Source: Lachnospira sp. UBA5912 | GTDB lineage: Bacteria > Bacillota > Clostridia > Lachnospirales > Lachnospiraceae | Length of the DNA: 11,166 nucleotides | Direction of reading: 5' to 3' | NCBI GenBank assembly: GCA_002435585.1 | Contig: DJDY01000012.1 | Location: 1,305-12,470 of the forward strand | Shown: piece by piece, positions 1 to 6,033 of the stretch | Layout: every line of letters starts with the position of its first letter | Position numbering within the stretch: the first letter of the stretch is position 1 | Position numbers and translations under genes: made by a program | The notes under the pieces: generated by a model | The model's input: only the letters and a program-made list of their open reading frames with translations | The model's database searches: none | Told to the model about the DNA's origin: nothing

Positions 1-71
1 ATTCAGGAAAGAGAGGTTTGTTTTTAGTGAGTAGACTAACTATATTAACTAAGGATAAGGCTCAGGTAACA

Positions 72-1877
72 ATGGAGTCAATGTATCAGGATCTTGAAAG
101 ACGAATAGTGGCATCACCACCAGGATTATGCCCAGTTGATCTTACAAGATCATTTATAAAAATGTGTCTTGCGCAGTCATGTGGTAAGTGTGTACCTTGC
201 CGTGTTGGTTTAAGACAGCTGGCAAGACTTTTTGATAATGTGCTTGATGGAGAGGCAACAGAAGAAACAGTTGAGAATATCAAGCTTACAGCAGAGGGAA
301 TATATTATTCAGCAGACTGTGCTATAGGTTATGAGGCTGCTAAGCTGGCGCTTAAGTCAGTAGATGGCTGTATAGATGATTTTAAGTCACATATACATAA
401 CGGTTTCTGTTCATGTAACAGTAACCAGCCTGTATCATGCGTTAAGTCATGTCCGGCAGGCGTTGATATACCAGGTTATATAGCACTCGTACAGCAGGGA
501 AGATATGCAGATGCAGTAAGACTTATAAGAAGAGATAATCCTATGCCTACAACATGTGCCTACATATGTGAGCATCCATGTGAAAACAGATGTAAGAGAA
601 CTATTATCGATGCTCCCGTTAATATACGTGGACTTAAAAAGATGGCAGTAGATAATGCTGGTATTGTGCCAGTTCCAGAGTGTGAGGCGGATACCGGGAA
701 GAAGGTTGCCATAATCGGTGGTGGTCCTGGCGGACTTAGCGCGGCTTATTATCTTGCACTTATGGGGCATAAGGTTACTATATTTGAGCAGAGAAAGCAG
801 CTTGGCGGTATGTTAAGATATGGTATTCCTAACTATAGATTTCCGCGTAAAAAGCTTGATGAAGAGATAGATTCTATCCTTTCAACGGGAATAGAAGTTA
901 AGAAAAATGTGAGTGTAGGAAAGGACATATCATTTGATGATATAACTGAAGAATACGATGCTACATATATATCTATCGGTGCACATGCAGATAAGAAGAT
1001 GGGTATAGAAGGTGAAGATGCCAAAAGCGGCATAACATCTGCGGTTGAAATGCTTCGTGCCATAGGTGATGGCGATATGCCTGACTATACAGGAAAGAGA
1101 GTAATAGTTATCGGTGGTGGTAATGTTGCAATGGATGTGGCGCGTTCATCGATAAGACTTGGCGCAAGCAAGGTGAGTATTGTATACAGAAGACGTAAGG
1201 CAGATATGACTGCACTTGAGGAAGAAGTTGTTGGTGCAGAAGCAGAGGGCTGTGATGTGCTTGAGCTTATGTCACCGGTGCGTATCAAGCAGGATGAAGA
1301 GGGCAATGCCATAGGACTTGTTGTCAAGCCACAGATGATATCAAAGGTTTCGCACGGAAGACCGGCACCTAAGGCAGCAGCAAAGGATGAAGTGCTACTA
1401 GAAAGTGAACTTATAATAGTTGCCATAGGACAGGGCATAGAAACCAAGAGTTTTGAAGAACATGGAATAAAAGTCCAGAGAGGTGTTATATCAGCACTTA
1501 ATACAGGTAATATAACACCACAGGATGGTGAAGATTCAGAAGGTGTGTTTGCAGGAGGCGACTGTGTAACAGGTCCTGCAACAGTTATAAAGGCTATTGC
1601 AGCAGGTAAGGTTGCAGCAGCGAATATAGATGAGTATCTTGGCTATAACCATGAGATTACCTGCGATGTTGAGATACCTTATGCAAGTAACGAGGATAAG
1701 GTTGCATGCGGAAGGGTTGAAGTTGCTTTAAGAGAGGCAGCTGAAAGAAAGAATGATTTTGAACCGATTGAATATGGCTTTTCTTGTGAAGAGGCGTGTC
1801 AGGAGGCTGGGCGCTGCTTAAGATGTGACCACTTTGGATTCGGAGCATTTAGAGGAGGCAGAGAAGAACAATGGTAA
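72..1877 (+). CDS. NuoF C-terminal domain / GltD-like FAD-dependent NAD(P) oxidoreductase, hydrogenase partner
   Basis: Likely a cytoplasmic flavin and iron-sulfur oxidoreductase that moves electrons between NAD(P)H and the hydrogenase encoded next. Numbered from the ATG at 72 (601 aa), residues about 20-95 match the C-terminal 4Fe-4S domain of NuoF/HydB (CGKCVPC, Cys37, 40, 43, and Cys83). From about 120 the protein is like the glutamate synthase small subunit: Cys123/127 and Cys162/166/170/174 for Fe-S clusters, a first dinucleotide-binding GGGPGG at 216-221, a second GGGN at 348, and GGDC at 495-498. A further Cys-rich motif (Cys576, 582, 585) lies at the C terminus. The FMN/NADH-binding part of NuoF is absent. 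The start is uncertain: the frame is open to the left edge, TTG 18 and GTG 27 are possible, but similarity begins at YQDLERR, just after ATG 72 and ATG 81. It overlaps hydA by 7 nt, implying coupled translation. The electron partner is inferred. Confidence 0.9.
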   Translation: MESMYQDLERRIVASPPGLCPVDLTRSFIKMCLAQSCGKCVPCRVGLRQLARLFDNVLDGEATEETVENIKLTAEGIYYSADCAIGYEAAKLALKSVDGCIDDFKSHIHNGFCSCNSNQPVSCVKSCPAGVDIPGYIALVQQGRYADAVRLIRRDNPMPTTCAYICEHPCENRCKRTIIDAPVNIRGLKKMAVDNAGIVPVPECEADTGKKVAIIGGGPGGLSAAYYLALMGHKVTIFEQRKQLGGMLRYGIPNYRFPRKKLDEEIDSILSTGIEVKKNVSVGKDISFDDITEEYDATYISIGAHADKKMGIEGEDAKSGITSAVEMLRAIGDGDMPDYTGKRVIVIGGGNVAMDVARSSIRLGASKVSIVYRRRKADMTALEEEVVGAEAEGCDVLELMSPVRIKQDEEGNAIGLVVKPQMISKVSHGRPAPKAAAKDEVLLESELIIVAIGQGIETKSFEEHGIKVQRGVISALNTGNITPQDGEDSEGVFAGGDCVTGPATVIKAIAAGKVAAANIDEYLGYNHEITCDVEIPYASNEDKVACGRVEVALREAAERKNDFEPIEYGFSCEEACQEAGRCLRCDHFGFGAFRGGREEQW

Positions 1878-3565
1878 ATGCAACAATAAACGGAATAGAT
1901 ATAACTGTCGAAGACGGAACAACTATCCTTGCAGCTGCACGTAAAGTTGGGGTTGAAGTGCCTACTCTGTGTTATCTTAAGGAAGTGAATGAGATAGGCG
2001 CATGCCGTGTATGTGTGGTTGAGGTAGAAGGTCAGGACAGATGTGTAACAGCATGTAATAATGTTGTCCAGGAGGGCATGGTTATACGCACAAATACAAG
2101 AAAAGTGCGTACAACAAGAAAGACTAATGTCAAGCTTATACTTTCACAGCATGATTATGAGTGCGCTTCATGCGTAAGAAGCGGCAACTGTACACTACAG
2201 TCACTTGCCAATGAACTTAACATATCAGAAATGCCATATGATTCAATACTTGAAAAGAATAAGTGGGATAAGAATTTTCCACTTATAAGAGCTAATGACA
2301 AGTGTATTAAGTGCATGAGATGTGTACAGATATGTGATAATATCCAGGGGATGCATGTATGGGATGTTGTTAACACAGGTTCAAGAACTACTGTAAATGT
2401 GGCAAAGAATAAGACTATACAGGAAACTAAGTGCACACTGTGCGGCCAGTGCGTTGTCAACTGTCCTGTAGGTGCATTAAGGGAAAGAGATGATGTTGGT
2501 ATCGTTCTTGATGCCGTTGAAAATGAAGATGTCATAACAGTAGTACAGATAGCACCAGCAGTAAGAACTGCGTGGGGCGAGGGATTTGGACTAAGCAAGG
2601 AATTCGCAACAGCTAAAAGACTTGTGTCAGCATTAAGAAAGGTTGGATTCGATTATATATTTGATACAACTTTCTCAGCAGACCTTACCATTATGGAGGA
2701 AGGAAGCGAACTGCTTCATAGATTACCAGAGATTAAAGAATCAGGACTACCTATGTTTACATCATGTTGTCCAGGCTGGGTGAATTTTATTAAGAAAGAA
2801 TATCCACAGTATGCAGACAGATTATCAACTGCCAAGTCACCACAGCAGATGTTTGGAGCGGTAACCAAGTCATATTATGCAGAAAAACTTGGTGTTGAGC
2901 CTGACAGGATATTCTGTGTATCACTTATGCCTTGCCTTGCAAAGAAGGATGAGATTACATGGGATGGCAAAGGTGATGTAGATGCCGTTCTTACGACCAG
3001 GGAAGTTGAAAGAATGCTCAAATCTTTCTTTATTAAAACAGACGAACTTCAGGAAGAAGAGTTTGATAATCCTCTTGGTGTGGGAAGCGGTGCAGGTGTT
3101 ATATTCGGTGCTACAGGCGGTGTTATGGAGGCTGCGTTAAGAAGTGCATATTATCTTGTTAACAAGACTAATCCAGAACCAGATGCATTCCAGTGTGTAA
3201 GAGGCCTTGATGGCTGGAAAGAAGCTAAGTTTACTATCAATGGAAACATACTTAAGGTTGCAGTTGCAAGCAGTCTTTCTAATGCAAGAAAACTTATGGA
3301 GGCAATAGCATCGGGGAAGGTTAAGTATGATTTTGTTGAAGTGATGGCGTGTCCGGGAGGCTGTATCAATGGCGGTGGACAGCCTATAAAGGATGACTAT
3401 AATAAGGTGTCAGAAAGATGCAAGGTTCTTTACGGACTTGATAAGGTGAATAATTTAAGATTTTCACATGAGAATCCAGAGGTACTTCAGTGCTATAAAG
3501 ATTATTTTGGAGAACCTTTGTCTAAAAAGGCACATGAGCTGTTACATACAGCACATATAGTGTAA
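1871..3565 (+). CDS. hydA: [FeFe] hydrogenase, monomeric type with full N-terminal Fe-S relay
   Basis: Catalyses reversible reduction of protons to H2 in the cytoplasm. The 564-residue protein has the domain order of clostridial CpI. A 2Fe-2S ferredoxin domain (Cys34, 45, 48, 62) is followed by a His-ligated 4Fe-4S site (His94, Cys98, 101, 107). Two 4Fe-4S clusters come next (Cys145/148/151/155 and Cys188/191/194/198). The H-cluster domain follows. All three signatures are intact: TSCCPGW with proton-relay Cys299 and ligand Cys300, MPCLAKKDE with Cys355, and MACPGGC with Cys494 and Cys498 followed by GGGQP. The gene starts inside the stop of the previous one (ATGGTAA), with AGGAGG at 1853-1858. 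The GltD-like partner resembles the arrangement I recall for group A2 (glutamate-synthase-linked) hydrogenases. That subgroup call is inference; the family is certain. Confidence 0.98.
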   Translation: MVNATINGIDITVEDGTTILAAARKVGVEVPTLCYLKEVNEIGACRVCVVEVEGQDRCVTACNNVVQEGMVIRTNTRKVRTTRKTNVKLILSQHDYECASCVRSGNCTLQSLANELNISEMPYDSILEKNKWDKNFPLIRANDKCIKCMRCVQICDNIQGMHVWDVVNTGSRTTVNVAKNKTIQETKCTLCGQCVVNCPVGALRERDDVGIVLDAVENEDVITVVQIAPAVRTAWGEGFGLSKEFATAKRLVSALRKVGFDYIFDTTFSADLTIMEEGSELLHRLPEIKESGLPMFTSCCPGWVNFIKKEYPQYADRLSTAKSPQQMFGAVTKSYYAEKLGVEPDRIFCVSLMPCLAKKDEITWDGKGDVDAVLTTREVERMLKSFFIKTDELQEEEFDNPLGVGSGAGVIFGATGGVMEAALRSAYYLVNKTNPEPDAFQCVRGLDGWKEAKFTINGNILKVAVASSLSNARKLMEAIASGKVKYDFVEVMACPGGCINGGGQPIKDDYNKVSERCKVLYGLDKVNNLRFSHENPEVLQCYKDYFGEPLSKKAHELLHTAHIV

Positions 3566-3571
3566 ACTCCC

Positions 3572-3607
3572 GCAAGTCCATAAAAGTGGGAACTTTTATG
3601 GACTTGC
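3572..3607 (+). terminator. Perfect 16-bp hairpin after hydA, candidate transcript end
   Basis: Arms at 3572-3587 and 3592-3607 are exact reverse complements, closing a GGGA loop seven bases after the hydA stop codon. The position and strength suit a terminator or a 3'-stabilising hairpin. There is no U-run after it on either strand, so it is not a textbook intrinsic terminator. A weaker AT-only stem (about 3626-3637 with 3652-3662) follows, containing six T at 3641-3646 in its loop. Confidence 0.45.
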
Positions 3608-3704
3608 ATGTTGTGGTATGACTAAAAATAAAGAAAAATGTTTTTTCACAGTTTTCTTATTTAGGCTTTAGTACAAATGAAAGTAAGAAAGGATGGACAA
3701 AGTT

Positions 3705-4943
3705 ATGGCAGCTATTAAAGCATTTAAATGTATAAGACCCAACAGCAAGGTGGCTGACAGGGTGGCAGCACTCCCTTATGATGTATACAACAGAGAAGAG
3801 GCGTGTGCGGAAGTGAAACGTGAGCCACTATCGTTTCTTGCCATAGACAGAGCAGAAACACAGTTTGATGCATCAGTGGATACATATGCAGATAAGGTAT
3901 ATGATAAGGCAAGACAGCTTCTTGATGAAAGAATAGCTGATGGAACATTTATTACAGATACGGATAAAGCATATTATGTGTATGAGCTTACTATGGATAA
4001 AAGAGTACAGACTGGTATAGTTGCCTGCGCATCCATCGATGATTACCAGAATAATATTATAAAGAAGCATGAGAATACAAGAGCTGATAAGGAACAGGAC
4101 AGAATCAACCATGTTGACAGATGTTCTGCACAGACAGGACCTATATTCTTAGCTTACAGAGCTAATGATGTCATAAGAAAAGAAGTGGCAGATGCTAAGA
4201 AGAAAAAGCCGTTATATAGCTTTACTTCACCAGATGGGATAAAACATCAGGTGTATAAGATTGCTGATGCTAAGTCTGTTGATAATATTAAAAATGCATT
4301 TGCAGGAATAGATGATATATATATAGCTGATGGACATCACAGAGCTGCATCAGCTGTTAAAGTCGGACTAAAGAGAAGAGCAGAACATCCGGATTATACA
4401 GGTGATGAAGAATTTAATTATTTCCTTTCTGTGCTTTTTCCAGATGAGGAGCTTATGATAATGCCTTATAACAGGGTTATAAAAGATCTTAATGGATATA
4501 GTATTGAAGAATTCAAAAAAGCAGTATCAGAAAAGTTTGATATTGAGGAAAGTGATAAAAGAGTTTCACCGGACAAAAAATCAGTGTTTGGAATGTATCT
4601 TGATAAAAAGTGGTATAAACTCACAGCTAAAAAGGATATAATATCAGATGATCCTGTTGATGGACTTGATGTTGCCATACTTCAGGATAATCTGTTAGAA
4701 CCTATACTTGGAATTCATGATCCTAAGACTGATAAGAGAATAGATTTCGTTGGTGGAATAAGAGGACTTTCGGAACTTGAAAGAAGATGCGAAAAAGATT
4801 GTGTACTTGCATTCTCCATGTATCCAACATCCATATCAGAGCTTTTTGCAGTAGCTGATGCGGGAAGACTTATGCCACCAAAGTCTACATGGTTTGAACC
4901 AAAGTTAAGAAGTGGATTGTTTATACATAAGATTGAAGAATAA
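3705..4943 (+). CDS. DUF1015 family protein (COG4198)
   Basis: A soluble protein of 412 residues belonging to the DUF1015 family, whose biochemical role is not settled. Conserved blocks I recognise are LPYDVYN (residues 23-29), SFLAIDR (about 43-49), KKHENTR (120-126), YIADGHHRAAS (206-216) and the C-terminal STWFEPKLRSGLF. DGHHR resembles the phosphate-binding motif of ParB/sulfiredoxin-like proteins, including free serine kinases. From memory, family members often sit beside serA and serC, but neither gene is here. No signal peptide or membrane segment is visible. I prefer ATG 3705 (MAAIKAFK, the usual family N terminus) with AAAGGA ending at 3693. ATG 3693 overlaps that site and has no spacing. 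The gene stands alone between hairpins. The family call is firm and the function unknown. Confidence 0.92.
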   Translation: MAAIKAFKCIRPNSKVADRVAALPYDVYNREEACAEVKREPLSFLAIDRAETQFDASVDTYADKVYDKARQLLDERIADGTFITDTDKAYYVYELTMDKRVQTGIVACASIDDYQNNIIKKHENTRADKEQDRINHVDRCSAQTGPIFLAYRANDVIRKEVADAKKKKPLYSFTSPDGIKHQVYKIADAKSVDNIKNAFAGIDDIYIADGHHRAASAVKVGLKRRAEHPDYTGDEEFNYFLSVLFPDEELMIMPYNRVIKDLNGYSIEEFKKAVSEKFDIEESDKRVSPDKKSVFGMYLDKKWYKLTAKKDIISDDPVDGLDVAILQDNLLEPILGIHDPKTDKRIDFVGGIRGLSELERRCEKDCVLAFSMYPTSISELFAVADAGRLMPPKSTWFEPKLRSGLFIHKIEE

Positions 4944-4970
4944 GTACAGTGTTCAAAATAAATTTTTTAC

Positions 4971-5010
4971 ACGTGAGTTTTGTGCCTGCGCGCATTTGAC
5001 ACAAACTCGT
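4971..5010 (+). other. Imperfect GC-rich hairpin between DUF1015 gene and esterase gene
   Basis: GAGTTTTGTG at 4975-4984 pairs with CACAAACTC at 5000-5008 with one bulged T; AC and GT extend the base after a two-base bulge. The loop contains the palindrome TGCGCGCA (4987-4994), notable in such AT-rich DNA. No U-tract follows. It could end the upstream transcript or structure the leader of the next gene. CTGCGC (4986-4991) can alternatively pair with GCGCAG (5025-5030), just before the ribosome binding site. Confidence 0.35.
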
Positions 5011-5034
5011 TATGCGAAAAACGTGCGCAGAAAT

Positions 5035-5040
5035 GAGGAG
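5035..5040 (+). promoter_or_regulatory. Ribosome binding site fixing the esterase start
   Basis: GAGGAG lies four bases before ATG 5045. The in-frame upstream ATG 5012 has no such site and would add 11 residues unlike the family, so this site decides the start. Confidence 0.6.
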
Positions 5041-5044
5041 AATT

Positions 5045-5896
5045 ATGTTACATAAAGTGTATGATATTGAACTTCCATATGAGAAGCTTGGATTAAAAAC
5101 CCCGGATAAAAAGGCAACTATAACAACGTATATTAAGGAAATGTATCCAGATTACCAGGATCCGTTTAACAGACCGCTTGTTATAATATGCCCAGGTGGT
5201 GGCTATGATCATCATTCACCAAGGGAAGGCGAGGCTATGGCTGTTAAAATGCTTGATCTTGGGTATAATGCTGTAGTGTTAAGGTATAGTCTTGCACCAT
5301 ATGTGTATCCAACACAGGTATATGAGGCAGCTTATACAGTTAAGTGGGTAAGAGACCATGCTAAGGAATGGGATGTTAATCCAGATAGAATTATACTTGC
5401 AGGTTTCTCAGCTGGCGGACATCTTGCAGCATGTCTTGGAACTATGTGGAGCACAGATATGATTGCAACATTTGCAAGGGAATATCTTGGCTGCAATAAG
5501 GAGTATGTAAGACCAGATGGGCTTTTATTGGGATATCCTGTTATTACGACAGACAAAAATGCACATAGAGGGTCTTTTGTAAAGCTTCTTGGCGAAAACT
5601 ATGATAAATATATAGACGATATATCATTAGAGAATAAGGTATCTAAAGATACACCAGAAAGCTTTGTATGGCATACATTTGATGATAATTCTGTTCCATT
5701 GGAGAATTCATTATTGTTTGTGGAAGCGTTAAGGAAGAATAATGTCAAGTTTGAATATCACGTATTTCCAGATGGCTGTCATGGTCTGGGACTTGGAACT
5801 AAGGAAACAGCTACAAAGGGTGGAAAGCATTATCAGCCTGAGGTGTATGCATGGACATACCTGTTTAAACAATGGATGGACAGATATGATAAATAA
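5045..5896 (+). CDS. Alpha/beta hydrolase, esterase/lipase (Aes/BD-FAE-like)
   Basis: A 283-residue carboxylesterase-type hydrolase of the COG0657 group, which includes acetyl esterases and xylan-debranching esterases. The oxyanion-hole motif is CPGGGYDHHS (residues 49-58). The nucleophile is Ser122 in GFSAGG, the acid is probably Asp214 in DDNSVP, and the base is His246 in GCHGLGL, so the triad is complete and correctly ordered. The core strand and helix around VKWVRDHAKEWDVNPDRI is typical of the family. No signal peptide or transmembrane segment is seen, so it should act in the cytoplasm, for example deacetylating imported oligosaccharides. The substrate is inference; peptidase or lipid-esterase activity is not excluded. 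It is flanked by about 100 and 137 non-coding bases and may be its own transcript. Confidence 0.9.
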   Translation: MLHKVYDIELPYEKLGLKTPDKKATITTYIKEMYPDYQDPFNRPLVIICPGGGYDHHSPREGEAMAVKMLDLGYNAVVLRYSLAPYVYPTQVYEAAYTVKWVRDHAKEWDVNPDRIILAGFSAGGHLAACLGTMWSTDMIATFAREYLGCNKEYVRPDGLLLGYPVITTDKNAHRGSFVKLLGENYDKYIDDISLENKVSKDTPESFVWHTFDDNSVPLENSLLFVEALRKNNVKFEYHVFPDGCHGLGLGTKETATKGGKHYQPEVYAWTYLFKQWMDRYDK

Positions 5897-5976
5897 AAGC
5901 AAGATGAAACTTAATATGTGAGTGTGTATAAGTTCAGATATGGTGAAAATATTTAAAGAGATAACTATTATATATA

Positions 5977-6005
5977 TGCACAGTATAAAGATTATATAAT
6001 GTGCA
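5977..6005 (+). promoter_or_regulatory. Possible promoter/operator before the GlgB-like gene
   Basis: A perfect TATAAT (5995-6000) lies within an inverted repeat, TGCACA (5977-5982) and TGTGCA (6000-6005). A start near 6007 would give a leader of about 27 bases. No -35 match is found at the proper distance (5972-5977 is ATATAT) and there is no TG extension, so an activator or another explanation would be needed. Confidence 0.25.
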
Positions 6006-6021
6006 CATGATTACCAAAAGG

Positions 6022-6026
6022 AAGGA
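6022..6026 (+). promoter_or_regulatory. Ribosome binding site fixing the GlgB-like start
   Basis: AAGGA (within AGGAAGGA at 6019-6026) is seven bases from ATG 6034. Competing in-frame starts GTG 6001 and ATG 6007 lie upstream of it, and ATG 6028 is only one base away, so ATG 6034 is the best start. Confidence 0.7.
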
Positions 6027-6033
6027 AATGCAT

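Noticed and set aside
18..71. TTG 18 or GTG 27 as the start of the first gene, adding up to 18 residues
   Set aside because: The frame is open to the left edge by chance or extends upstream, but the added residues show no family resemblance; similarity begins after ATG 72/81. No well-spaced ribosome binding site favours TTG 18.
2155..2598. 147-codon open frame on the minus strand
   Set aside because: It lies fully inside hydA, whose cluster-binding motifs are translated on the + strand. It has no recognisable protein motif.
4996..5001. Perfect TTGACA -35 hexamer before the esterase gene
   Set aside because: No -10-like hexamer is found 15-19 bases downstream (5017-5026 reads AAAA then ACGTGC), so it is not supported as a promoter.
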